Shown: positions 1-7,880, counted from the stretch's first letter. The stretch is 9,671 bases of DNA from Euryarchaeota archaeon UBA182 (GCA_002495675.1 DAGH01000017.1:1-9671); one strand, 5' to 3'. Notes: generated from the sequence alone by a model not told the origin. Translations and numbers: made by a program.

Positions 1-1
1 C

Positions 2-1264
2 TCTGAGTTGAAGTACAGATGGGATATCGACGGCGAGATAATCGAGAATATCTCGACTATCTTCTACTCATTCGAGGAGCCAGGCACCTACTCAATATCT
101 CTGAGGGTTTTTGATGGCAACGACGAGCCATCCGGGCTCAAGACCTACACAATTGAAATCAGCAACCCACAACCCATCCCAGAGATCGAGGCCCGCATAG
201 CGACTGATGGGGATGATCCAATCAGCGGCATGCTAGAACCAAGCGATCCCAGCATTACATGGATGGTACCACACATATCAGACGGAGGGATATTTCTCGC
301 ACCTAATCAGCCACTCTACTTGGACGGTACCAATAGCAGGGATGGAGACGCCGAATATCTGAATGGCAGCTCAACAAATCCAGAATCAGAGGATTGGACT
401 GGGATTGTTGCTTGGTATTGGGACTTTGGCGACGGAAGCCCGATCGTGGAGAGTGAGTCGATCTGGCATTCTTGGTCTCAGCCTGGTGCTTATCGCGTCA
501 CATTGACTGTCAGAGATGGGTACCTCACTGGAGACGTACAAAGCACCACAATTGAGATACTTGTATCCGAGCCCCCCGTCATTCCTACCCAGAGCATTGT
601 TAACACAGACCAGATTACGGAGGGGGATGCAATCGAAATATCCGCAAACTTCTACGATCCAGACATAGAGTCGGGAGTAGAGGCTTGGTTGGACAAGGAT
701 GCCTTTGTAGATAGCGACTTAGATGGCCTCGATTGGAACGATAGACAGTGGTTATTGACTGGGGAGTTAGAAGTCTATTGGGACACTGACATTCTGATCG
801 ACCTCGACGAGGATGGGGATCCAGCGAACGATTTCAACTGGGATGAAGGCGTCTGGTCTGAGGTTGGAGAGAGGCAGGTTCTATTGAGGGTGTGCGATGG
901 CGTTGGAATTTGCACAGAGAGGGTATTCGTCGTCACGGTCTACAGTGGCGAGGTGACCACGGACCCGAAATCACTTGGGGAGCTGACTGTTGATGATCTG
1001 CGTCCCTCCGAAGAAAATCTCGGGATCCTAGCACTCGTGGCTCTTCTCGCCACACTATGGTGGATGATACTTCGTCAGAGGGATGATGAAGAGGCCGAAG
1101 CTGAGGAATTTGATCAGACCTTCGATGTTCCGGAGGTCAAACGTGAAGGCGGCCTTCAGGGAATGGACCAGCATGTAGCACCTCCGCAACCAAAATATCT
1201 AACACTGGAAGATAGGCGTGACGAGGATTCAGGGTACATTAGGCCAGTAAGGTCTAGGAAGTGA
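2..1264 (+). CDS. PKD-domain surface protein with C-terminal membrane anchor (5' partial)
   Basis: The frame is open to the left edge, so the N-terminus lies outside the window; the TTG at 8 falls inside a domain and is not the start. Two PKD-like beta-sandwich repeats are visible. The first is partial (nt 2-160, ending in a GTYSISLRVFDG-type strand). The second (about nt 300-570) has the hallmark WDFGDGS at 419-439 and GAYRVTLTVRDG. A third extracellular region (about 590-950) is very acidic, with DxDxDG-like motifs at 710-727 and 800-820 that could bind calcium. One hydrophobic helix (about 1018-1074) ends in RQR and is followed by a cytoplasmic tail of about 60 residues, acidic at first. 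PKD domains usually mediate adhesion or protein contact at the cell surface. The specific role is unknown. The gene ends 4 nt before the next one, which encodes another anchored surface protein, so the two are probably co-transcribed. Confidence 0.85.
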   Translation, partial: SELKYRWDIDGEIIENISTIFYSFEEPGTYSISLRVFDGNDEPSGLKTYTIEISNPQPIPEIEARIATDGDDPISGMLEPSDPSITWMVPHISDGGIFLAPNQPLYLDGTNSRDGDAEYLNGSSTNPESEDWTGIVAWYWDFGDGSPIVESESIWHSWSQPGAYRVTLTVRDGYLTGDVQSTTIEILVSEPPVIPTQSIVNTDQITEGDAIEISANFYDPDIESGVEAWLDKDAFVDSDLDGLDWNDRQWLLTGELEVYWDTDILIDLDEDGDPANDFNWDEGVWSEVGERQVLLRVCDGVGICTERVFVVTVYSGEVTTDPKSLGELTVDDLRPSEENLGILALVALLATLWWMILRQRDDEEAEAEEFDQTFDVPEVKREGGLQGMDQHVAPPQPKYLTLEDRRDEDSGYIRPVRSRK

Positions 1265-1268
1265 TTGA

Positions 1269-2180
1269 TTGAGGTCAAAAGTCGTCGCGTTTCTAATCGC
1301 GATGACGGCTGCTATTAACATCCCTGTAATCCAAACATCGGCCCAACAATCCTCATGCCCCATTGGGGCGGATGTTGGGCTCAACTCTTCTCAGGTTGAC
1401 CTAATTCCAGCGGGTGGATTTGGTTTCTTTGACGATGATTTTTTTGACGTGTATGATGATGGTGTGTACAACACCAACTACGATTTGGAATCATTGACAT
1501 CGGACCAGTATGCAGAGGTTCTCATTCCAAGTGATGATGCGATAGCACTGAGGTTGGACCTTGTCAAGGGGTACAGGTACCGATTTTGTGTGACATATTA
1601 CAACGACCCAACGGAGGAGGTGGTTCCCGGACCTCCGGTTGGAGACGTTTACTTACTTGCCAGCGGTGATTTTGACATATACAGAACTGATTACGACACG
1701 AGGATGGAGACATGGTGGTCAGAGGGCTTGGAGCAAATACCTCTTGAGTGGAGGGACATGGCCACATGGCTTCCCTTTAGGGATGTACACGCATATGAAG
1801 GCGTACAACAAACCGAGTTTACGACTTCCATAGATTCTGAGCAAGAGGCCTTCATTAACTGGTTCGGGAATGACCCTGAGAATTACATGTATCTAGTGCT
1901 CGATAATTGGAATTCATCTCGACCGGGCAGTCAACCCCAAGCGGGTGTGGGCCTAATTGCGGAGGTCACCATAGATGTAGAAAAGCGGGTTATGCTACCA
2001 GCCATAACGGCCTATGCAATTGTTTGTCTTCCCCCCATTCTCTTGATCGCCGCTCCAGCAGTTATCCACTCTAGATTCCACGGATGGAAGGACAAGAATG
2101 CAGAACAGGAAGATTTCGCCAGGGCAGTACCACTGGTTGAGGGGGATCTCGGGCTGAAGAAAGATGGAGATCTTGAGTAA
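1269..2180 (+). CDS. Exported protein with signal peptide and C-terminal membrane anchor, function unknown
   Basis: This is a 303-residue protein of unrecognised family. It starts at TTG 1269, preceded by AGGAAGTGAT (1256-1265), which is one mismatch from a full Shine-Dalgarno sequence; this start gives a proper signal peptide (MRSK, a hydrophobic core, then a likely cut after TSA, residue 25). The ectodomain, about residues 26-238, is acidic and aromatic, with a DDDFFDVYDDG stretch near residue 55. Strand patterns such as GYRYRFCVTYY, GDVYLLASGDFDIY and YMYLVLDNW recall the PPC-type (bacterial pre-peptidase C-terminal) beta-sandwich; this is only a resemblance. Ectodomain cysteines 30 and 107 could form a disulfide. 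Residues 241-265 form a hydrophobic helix followed by HSRFHGWKDK, which predicts a type I topology with a cytoplasmic tail of about 38 residues. Its architecture matches that of the upstream PKD protein, so the two may work together at the envelope. Confidence 0.82.
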   Translation: MRSKVVAFLIAMTAAINIPVIQTSAQQSSCPIGADVGLNSSQVDLIPAGGFGFFDDDFFDVYDDGVYNTNYDLESLTSDQYAEVLIPSDDAIALRLDLVKGYRYRFCVTYYNDPTEEVVPGPPVGDVYLLASGDFDIYRTDYDTRMETWWSEGLEQIPLEWRDMATWLPFRDVHAYEGVQQTEFTTSIDSEQEAFINWFGNDPENYMYLVLDNWNSSRPGSQPQAGVGLIAEVTIDVEKRVMLPAITAYAIVCLPPILLIAAPAVIHSRFHGWKDKNAEQEDFARAVPLVEGDLGLKKDGDLE

Positions 2181-2196
2181 ATCTCCTCGGCTAGGC

Positions 2197-2994
2197 CTAG
2201 GCGTAATCCAACATCTGCCAAGCGGAAATTAATTCAGTGGTGTTTATTTGACCTGACGATGTTTCCCTGGGGTCAGATTCGCTGGTAGTGTAAACCATGC
2301 ATATACCGAGAACGGGTGCGTGAATTCTTGTCCAGTCTCCTGCATTCCCAAGCCCCATGACTGTATATTTCAATCCCTCTTCCTTCAAGCCCCACGCTGA
2401 CTCGAATAGGCACAGTCCGGATCTCTTGCCACTCGTGTTGTAGCATAGTTTGACAAGATCGCCGAGCGGGCTCATGTCCCTTATTCTAGAAACGATCTCA
2501 TCACTGCCATCAGGTTCTCTATCGAAGTGCTCTGAGCAAATGATTCGAGTTGTTTGGCCAGCGAGATTTACAAGTTCTTCTCGGACATTTTTCTCAATAT
2601 CCATTTCTAAGTCGACCCAAGAGACTCCTGACTCAATTGCTTTTCTCAATATGTCGCACCTCTCCTCCTCAGTTCCTGGGAAGTGGCCTCCCTGTCTAGA
2701 TGGCCTGCATGTGAGGATGACAGGTAGTTCAATTCCGGCTTCCAATAGTGAAAGCACTTCATCGATTTCAAAATCGATGCTTTCTCGTTCTTGAAGCTTC
2801 ATTTCTGTTTTTCTGATTCTGGATCTGGCATCGCTTTGACCTTGTTCTGACTCCACCGCGACCTGATGCATGTACAGCATGTCTAGCCTAGCCTCAACAA
2901 CATCTGCCCCCGCTGCGGTTGCCCGTGCGGCATCGGCGAGCATATCATCCACAGTGGTGCCGCTCAATGTCGCACATATTTGTGGGAGGCTCAC
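2197..2994 (-). CDS. aroD: Type I 3-dehydroquinate dehydratase
   Basis: This 265-residue cytoplasmic enzyme converts 3-dehydroquinate to 3-dehydroshikimate through a Schiff base, the third shikimate-pathway step. Family motifs appear in order: VEARLD (E34, R36, D38), TCR (R97), SEHF (catalytic His156), VKLCY (Schiff-base Lys182), TRI (Arg224) and SSGQ (S247, Q249) in the substrate-closing loop. The glutamate expected four residues after Arg97 is Gln101. Residues about 43-72 form a charged, probably helical insertion absent from compact homologues. The start is GTG at 2992-2994; an in-frame TAG at 3004-3006 excludes a longer protein, and the first beta strand (PQICATLSG) begins immediately. 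No Shine-Dalgarno sequence is seen, and an ATTATA box lies about 26 nt upstream, suggesting a leaderless mRNA. The gene is transcribed divergently from gyrB and convergently with the surface-protein pair. No neighbouring shikimate gene adjoins it. Confidence 0.95.
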   Translation of the reverse strand: MSLPQICATLSGTTVDDMLADAARATAAGADVVEARLDMLYMHQVAVESEQGQSDARSRIRKTEMKLQERESIDFEIDEVLSLLEAGIELPVILTCRPSRQGGHFPGTEEERCDILRKAIESGVSWVDLEMDIEKNVREELVNLAGQTTRIICSEHFDREPDGSDEIVSRIRDMSPLGDLVKLCYNTSGKRSGLCLFESAWGLKEEGLKYTVMGLGNAGDWTRIHAPVLGICMVYTTSESDPRETSSGQINTTELISAWQMLDYA

Positions 2995-3017
2995 ATCTTC
3001 GCGCTAGGGCGTTTGGG

Positions 3018-3025
3018 TATAATCG
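3018..3025 (-). promoter_or_regulatory. Candidate TATA box for leaderless aroD transcript
   Basis: On the minus strand the sequence reads GATTATA, with its centre about 26 nt upstream of the aroD GTG. That is the spacing of an archaeal TATA box to a transcription start at the first codon. Together with the lack of a Shine-Dalgarno sequence this suggests leaderless transcription. It rests on a short AT-rich motif only. Confidence 0.42.
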
Positions 3026-3124
3026 TGACTCTCCCTCCCAAGATATTGGATAGGTCAATTTGCAGGCTAAAATGGGTCTAATCTTCGCAGTTATCAGGAT
3101 GGTTGATATACCGTCGGCGTCGAG

Positions 3125-3132
3125 TTTTAACA
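3125..3132 (+). promoter_or_regulatory. gyrB: Candidate TATA box for gyrB-gyrA
   Basis: TTTTAACA is the most TATA-like element near gyrB. A start 25-27 nt downstream would fall near 3153-3155, in the centre of the inverted repeat at 3141-3165. A second AT-rich element, GATATA at 3105-3110, would instead start transcription near 3133 and put the whole repeat in the leader. The sequence alone does not decide between them. Confidence 0.35.
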
Positions 3133-3140
3133 TTGGTAAT

Positions 3141-3165
3141 CGAAGGTTCCCTACGGGAACCTTCG
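3141..3165. repeat. Perfect 11-bp inverted repeat upstream of gyrB
   Basis: The left arm CGAAGGTTCCC (3141-3151) and right arm GGGAACCTTCG (3155-3165) are exact reverse complements around the 3-nt spacer TAC. The repeat ends 17 nt before the gyrB ATG and is not in coding sequence. It could be an operator for a dimeric repressor, a stem-loop in the mRNA leader, or a supercoil-sensitive cruciform. No T-run follows it, so it is not an intrinsic terminator for transcripts entering gyrB. Confidence 0.9.
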
Positions 3166-3182
3166 CAGGGTGGGAATAATTT

Positions 3183-5132
3183 ATGCAAGAAACTTATGAT
3201 GCATCGAACATTCAGGTCTTAGAAGGACTTGAGGCAGTAAGAAAAAGACCGGGGATGTACCTTGGTGACCCCCATGATGGATCAGCCCTTCACCACTGCA
3301 TATGGGAAGTCGTCGACAATTCTGTGGACGAGCACCTCGCCGGACACACTAACCTAATAGAAATCTCACTCCATGAAGACGGGTCTCTTTCTGTGAGGGA
3401 TTATGGAAGAGGCATTCCCGTAGACACGCATGAGGAATACGGAATATCAGCCGCAGAGGTCATTATGACAAAATTACATGCCGGGGGCAAATTCGATAAC
3501 AGCTCCTACAAGGTTTCTGGTGGTCTACATGGAGTTGGCGTCTCAGCGGTTAACGCGGTATCTGAATGGATGGAAATGACGATTCACAGAGATGGCAAAA
3601 CCTACTTTCAGAGATACGAAGCAGGTGTCCCCTCAGAGGCGTTGAAGGTCATAGGGAATAGCGAAGCGACAGGTACGAAGATATCATTTAAGCCAGATCG
3701 CTCGATTTTCACCGAAGTTGTTGATTTCGACTATGAGGAGGTGGACACCAGAGTTAGCGAGACCGCCTTCCTGAATGCTGGCTTGAAGATCACGATCGCA
3801 GATGAGCGTGGAGAGGAACCCCATGCCTCGGAACACCTGTATGAGGGTGGGCTCTCGGAATACGTCACTCAGTTGAACGAAAGAAGGGAAGTCCTGCATT
3901 CGGATGTCATACAAATCACCGGGGAGAAGGAGATTGAAAAGGGCACTGTCGAGGTTGAGTTGGCGCTTCAATGGTCAGATGCGTTTAGTGAATCCATAAG
4001 ATGCTACACCAACATCATCAGAAACAAGGATGGGGGGACTCATATGTCTGGGCTTAGAACTGCTCTAACGAGTTCGGTTAACTCTTATGCGAAAAAGAAA
4101 AACCTGTTGAAGGGTGATTCGCTATCCGGAGACGATGTTAGAGAGGGTCTGGCCGCCGTAGTGAGCGTCAAGCACCCAGACCCCTCCTTCTCCTCGCAGA
4201 CAAAGGACAAGCTAGTTAGTAGCGAAGTCACCGGAATTGTACAAACCATAGTCTACGACAAGTTAGGGGAGTTTTTCGAGGAAAATCCCTCGGTTGCAAA
4301 ACTGATAGTCGAAAAGGCTCTGCTAGCCTCGAAGGCTAGAGAAGCAGCTAGGAAGGCGCGAGATCTAACCCGCAGGAAGGGAGTTCTCGAGGGAGGGGGG
4401 CTTCCAGGGAAATTGGCAGACTGCCAATCGAGGGACCCGAGCGAATGCGAGGTTTACCTTGTGGAGGGTGATTCGGCGGGCGGCTCTGCAAAAACTGGGA
4501 GAGACAGAAGGATTCAGGCCATACTACCTCTCAGAGGCAAGATTCTCAACGTCGAAAGGCAAAAGCACAACGCTGCTCGGGTTTTCCAAAACCAAGAAAT
4601 CCAGACTATAATTCGTGCCCTCGGTGCAGGGGTGGGAAACAACATCGAGGAAGAGGGTGCCTTCGATTCCTCAAAGCTTCGGTATTCGAAAATTATCATA
4701 ATGTGCGACGCAGATATCGATGGCGCCCACATCAGGACGTTGATGCTGACCTTCCTTTGGCGGTTCATGCGGCCCGCCATAGAAGGTGGTCACGTGTATA
4801 TCGCGCAGCCTCCTCTTTACCAGCTGACCAAGGGCAGGGTTAGCAGGTACGTTTACTCCGACGAGGAGCGGGACGAGGTTATGTCGGAGTTACAAGGAGG
4901 CAACCCAAACGCAAAGATCGGAGTGCAGAGGTACAAGGGACTGGGAGAAATGAACCCAGAGCAACTGTGGGAGACCACCATGAACCCACAGACGAGGACC
5001 ATGTTGAAAGTCACAGTCAAGGATGCAGAGGACTCAGACAGGCTATTCGAGATCCTCATGGGGGAGGATGTCCCGGATCGAAGGTCGTTCATAGAGACGC
5101 ATGCAAAGGAGGTGACGAACCTTGACATCTGA
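3183..5132 (+). CDS. gyrB: DNA gyrase subunit B
   Basis: This is the 649-residue ATPase and TOPRIM subunit of type IIA gyrase, which with GyrA introduces negative supercoils into DNA using ATP. The GHKL ATPase domain shows catalytic Glu42 and Mg-binding Asn46 in EVVDN, DYGRGIPV (73-80), the glycine-rich lid GGLHGVGVSAVNA (from 113), and the transducer QTK loop (Q339-K341) contacting ATP phosphate. The TOPRIM domain has EGDSAGG (428-434, Glu428) and the metal site DADID (509-513). The C-terminal block RYKGLGEMNPEQLW (583-596) and the final RRSFIETHAKEV are typical. The length fits the short GyrB form without the roughly 170-residue insert of enterobacterial GyrB. The ATG at 3183 precedes the conserved N-terminal QVLEGLEAVRKRPGMYLG; only a weak GGTG (3169-3172) lies upstream as a ribosome site. 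The 3' end overlaps gyrA by 11 nt. Bacterial-type gyrase in archaea is generally attributed to ancient transfer. Confidence 0.98.
   Translation: MQETYDASNIQVLEGLEAVRKRPGMYLGDPHDGSALHHCIWEVVDNSVDEHLAGHTNLIEISLHEDGSLSVRDYGRGIPVDTHEEYGISAAEVIMTKLHAGGKFDNSSYKVSGGLHGVGVSAVNAVSEWMEMTIHRDGKTYFQRYEAGVPSEALKVIGNSEATGTKISFKPDRSIFTEVVDFDYEEVDTRVSETAFLNAGLKITIADERGEEPHASEHLYEGGLSEYVTQLNERREVLHSDVIQITGEKEIEKGTVEVELALQWSDAFSESIRCYTNIIRNKDGGTHMSGLRTALTSSVNSYAKKKNLLKGDSLSGDDVREGLAAVVSVKHPDPSFSSQTKDKLVSSEVTGIVQTIVYDKLGEFFEENPSVAKLIVEKALLASKAREAARKARDLTRRKGVLEGGGLPGKLADCQSRDPSECEVYLVEGDSAGGSAKTGRDRRIQAILPLRGKILNVERQKHNAARVFQNQEIQTIIRALGAGVGNNIEEEGAFDSSKLRYSKIIIMCDADIDGAHIRTLMLTFLWRFMRPAIEGGHVYIAQPPLYQLTKGRVSRYVYSDEERDEVMSELQGGNPNAKIGVQRYKGLGEMNPEQLWETTMNPQTRTMLKVTVKDAEDSDRLFEILMGEDVPDRRSFIETHAKEVTNLDI
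5105..5115 (+). promoter_or_regulatory. gyrA: Strong Shine-Dalgarno sequence deciding the gyrA TTG start
   Basis: AAAGGAGGTGA lies within the last codons of gyrB and is almost fully complementary to the 16S rRNA 3' end. It sits 6 nt before TTG 5122, an ideal spacing, and so supports that non-ATG start. The site is translated as part of gyrB, so gyrA translation is likely coupled to the ribosomes finishing gyrB. Confidence 0.85.
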
Positions 5133-7845
5133 AGGACGTGATGAGAACGATTCCGCTCCTCCCTCAGGGAACATCTTGAATCATTCTTTGAACAAGGAGA
5201 TGAAGACCTCTTACATCAACTACGCCATGTCTGTCATCATAGGCAGGGCCCTCCCTGACGTTCGGGATGGACTAAAGCCGGTCCATAGGCGGGTCCTCTA
5301 TGGGATGCATGAAGGTGGACACACCTCGGAGAAAAAGTACAGCAAATCTGCCCGATCCGTGGGCGAGGTGATGGGTAAGTACCATCCCCACGGGGATTCC
5401 TCGATATACGACACCATGGTCAGGATGGCCCAAGAATTCTCACTTAGGTACCCCTTGGTGGACGGTCAAGGAAACTTTGGATCAATTGACGGGGACCCCC
5501 CTGCTGCGATGAGATACACTGAGAGTAGGCTCGACAAGATCTCAAAGCACATGTTGGAGGACATAGAAAAGAGGACTGTCGATTTTCAACCGAATTTCGA
5601 CGACTCGGAGATGGAGCCGACAGTCCTGCCCGCGAGGCTACCCAACCTGCTCCTGAATGGAAGCGATGGTATCGCGGTAGGGATGGCGACCCGAATACCA
5701 CCTCACAACCTCAACGAGGTGGCAGGGGCGTTGAGGCTGCACGTGGCGAGGATCCTAGAGGAGGGGATGACTGATCGCCGAATGCCGAACATTCCTATTG
5801 ATGAATACATGGAGCACATTAAGGGGCCTGATTTCCCGACTGGCGCGACTATACATGGCTTGGATGGGATACAGGACATGTATTCCACCGGCAAGGGAAG
5901 GTTCCAGGTCCGGTCCAAATGCGATGTTGAGGACGATGCCAAGGGAAAGCGAATCTTAGTCCACGAGATCCCATATCAAGTCAAAAAGTCCGATATGCTG
6001 GTACACATAGCCGACCTCGTATCTAAGGGATCAGTCGTCGGCATACGGGACATAAGGGATGAGTCATCCAAGGAAGGGATTCGCGTCGTTATCGAGGTGA
6101 AGAACAACGCAGACCCCCACGCAGTCCTCAATCAACTCTTCAAGTCGAGTCGCTTGCAGGAATCCTATTCTGCCAACATGATGGGCATACTCGATGGCAG
6201 GCCTGTTCTTCTGACCCTTCCAGTGATGCTCCACACATATGTAGAGCACAGGGAAGCAGTGGTAGAAAGGCGTGCGGGGTACGAGTTGGAAAAGGCTGAG
6301 GCTCGGGCCCACATCCTTGAGGGTCTGGTCAAGGCGCAAGATAGGATCGCTGATGTCATCAAAGCTGGTAGGAACAGCTCCAGCAGAGAGCAATTTGAGT
6401 CCGTACTCCAAGGGCGAGAGGAGATCTCGGGCATCAGGGTCTTCGACTTCACAGAGGCACAGTCAAAGGCCATAGCAGAGCGGCGGCTTTACCAATTATC
6501 CCGGCTCGATGTAGAGAAAGTCAACAGCGATTTCGAGGAATTGAAAATCAAGATAGCCGACCTGAGGGATATCATCGCCTCTAGGGCCAGACGACTGGAA
6601 ATATTGATCGAGGAACTCGATGAGATGACCGAGCGTCATGGAGATGAACGCAGATCGACGATTGACCCAATGCCCCTCTCAATGGACAGAGAGGACCTCA
6701 TCGAAGAGAGGGCAATCGTAATATCGCTAACCCATGAGGACTACATACGACACCTGCCAGTAGAAGCCTTTAGGCTTCAGAATCGTGGTGGGAAGGGGAT
6801 GAAAGGAGTCTCAACGAAGGATGAGGACGCCCCTGCAGCCATAGTGACCTGCTTTTCAAAAGACAGGTTGCTGATTTTCACAGACCAAGGTCGTGTTTAT
6901 GGCTTGAGAGCCTGGGAAACTCCCTCCGCCAGTCGCTACGGGAAGGGGACACACATACGAAACCTGTTGGAAGGAATAAGGGAGGGGGAGAAGGTCGTCT
7001 CTATCCTCCCCCTAGACAGGGAATTAATTCAAAACCCCGAAGGGCACTACATCATTTTTGCAACAAGCCAGGGAAGGATAAAGCGGAGCCATCTCTCAGA
7101 TTATGTAAAGATCAACCGCAATGGAAAATACGCTCTAAAATTCGCTAAGGACAATGATTCCCTGGTGCAAGTCAGGCCAGCTACCAAAGAAGATCACGTT
7201 GTCCTAGTTTCCTCGATGGGGTATGCGTGTAGGTTCCTGCCCTCTGAGGCCAAAACGAGGGTTGACGCAGCCACGGGGGAGTCTACAACAACCCACACAG
7301 TGAGAGTCCAAGGTAGAGTGAGCCAGGGTGTTGCAGGCATGAAGCTACAGTCCGGAGATCGTGTCGTCGGGATGATCGTCACTGATGACTTTGACACCAG
7401 CGTGCTCACGATCTCGAAACATGGAATGGCAAAGCGCAGCAGATTGGGTTCCGGTTCAATGATCAAGATCAAGCTTGAGGATGGAACGATAGCCCAAGGA
7501 GATGACGGAGAGCCCCTGATGGAAAGGGATGGGTACCGAAAAACAAACCGAGGGACGAAAGGGGTTAGGACCATGGCATTGTCAGACGGAGACTTCATCA
7601 TCGGAGTTAGGCAGATCCCAGACCTGTCCGATCAATTGTTCATGCTCACAGAAAAGGGCATGATGATCCGCATGCCAGCGACTCAGACCAAGGAGACCCT
7701 GGGCAAGGTGACGAAAGGGACCAGGATAATGGAGCTTCGAACTAAGGACAAGAAGTCATATGCCGATGAGATCGTGTTCGTTGCCCGACTTCCATCAGAC
7801 CTCGTCGAGAGGGGGGATGTCGAATCGGATGGCGAGGAGGAGTGA
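5122..7845 (+). CDS. gyrA: DNA gyrase subunit A
   Basis: This is the 907-residue DNA cleavage, religation and wrapping subunit of gyrase. The winged-helix core carries KYHPHGDSS and AAMRYTE with catalytic Tyr132. The quinolone-determining positions equivalent to E. coli Ser83 and Asp87 are Ser93 and Asp97, the sensitive-type residues. The tower and IPYQVKKS block follow, then a long coiled coil (about 376-512). The C-terminal beta-pinwheel begins with a GyrA box, QNRGGKG (553-559), marking a true supercoiling gyrase over topoisomerase IV. Blades carry repeated GxxxR...RGxxGV motifs. Two blade loops look expanded (about 711-730 and 776-803), which helps explain a length above the 875 residues of E. 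coli GyrA. The tail is acidic (SDGEEE). The start is TTG 5122, fixed by a strong Shine-Dalgarno sequence within gyrB; the genes overlap by 11 nt and form one operon. Confidence 0.98.
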   Translation: MTSEGRDENDSAPPSGNILNHSLNKEMKTSYINYAMSVIIGRALPDVRDGLKPVHRRVLYGMHEGGHTSEKKYSKSARSVGEVMGKYHPHGDSSIYDTMVRMAQEFSLRYPLVDGQGNFGSIDGDPPAAMRYTESRLDKISKHMLEDIEKRTVDFQPNFDDSEMEPTVLPARLPNLLLNGSDGIAVGMATRIPPHNLNEVAGALRLHVARILEEGMTDRRMPNIPIDEYMEHIKGPDFPTGATIHGLDGIQDMYSTGKGRFQVRSKCDVEDDAKGKRILVHEIPYQVKKSDMLVHIADLVSKGSVVGIRDIRDESSKEGIRVVIEVKNNADPHAVLNQLFKSSRLQESYSANMMGILDGRPVLLTLPVMLHTYVEHREAVVERRAGYELEKAEARAHILEGLVKAQDRIADVIKAGRNSSSREQFESVLQGREEISGIRVFDFTEAQSKAIAERRLYQLSRLDVEKVNSDFEELKIKIADLRDIIASRARRLEILIEELDEMTERHGDERRSTIDPMPLSMDREDLIEERAIVISLTHEDYIRHLPVEAFRLQNRGGKGMKGVSTKDEDAPAAIVTCFSKDRLLIFTDQGRVYGLRAWETPSASRYGKGTHIRNLLEGIREGEKVVSILPLDRELIQNPEGHYIIFATSQGRIKRSHLSDYVKINRNGKYALKFAKDNDSLVQVRPATKEDHVVLVSSMGYACRFLPSEAKTRVDAATGESTTTHTVRVQGRVSQGVAGMKLQSGDRVVGMIVTDDFDTSVLTISKHGMAKRSRLGSGSMIKIKLEDGTIAQGDDGEPLMERDGYRKTNRGTKGVRTMALSDGDFIIGVRQIPDLSDQLFMLTEKGMMIRMPATQTKETLGKVTKGTRIMELRTKDKKSYADEIVFVARLPSDLVERGDVESDGEEE

Positions 7846-7856
7846 CAGGAACCGCT

Positions 7857-7868
7857 CGGCTTAAGCCG
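7857..7868. repeat. 12-nt perfect palindrome between gyrA and tRNA-Ser
   Basis: CGGCTTAAGCCG is self-complementary and begins 11 nt after the gyrA stop codon. As RNA it would form a 4-bp GC stem with a TTAA loop. No T-run follows, so a terminator role is not supported; it could be a processing or protein-binding site between gyrA and the tRNA, or chance. Confidence 0.6.
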
Positions 7869-7880
7869 GGACCTTAGGTG

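Noticed and set aside
2191..2200. CTAGGCCTAG palindrome between the convergent stop codons
   Set aside because: Ten bases without a loop or T-run; too short to call a bidirectional terminator.
2760..2779. 9-bp inverted repeat with 2-nt spacer (CATCGATTT/AAATCGATG)
   Set aside because: It is inside aroD and is explained by the codons of IDFEID; a regulatory role cannot be supported.
3141..3165. Inverted repeat read as an intrinsic terminator
   Set aside because: No T-run follows on either strand, and it lies between the candidate promoter and gyrB, where termination would silence the operon.
7194..7601. 135-codon minus-strand open frame within gyrA
   Set aside because: Shadow of a well-conserved gyrA region; the long reverse frame reflects gyrA codon bias.
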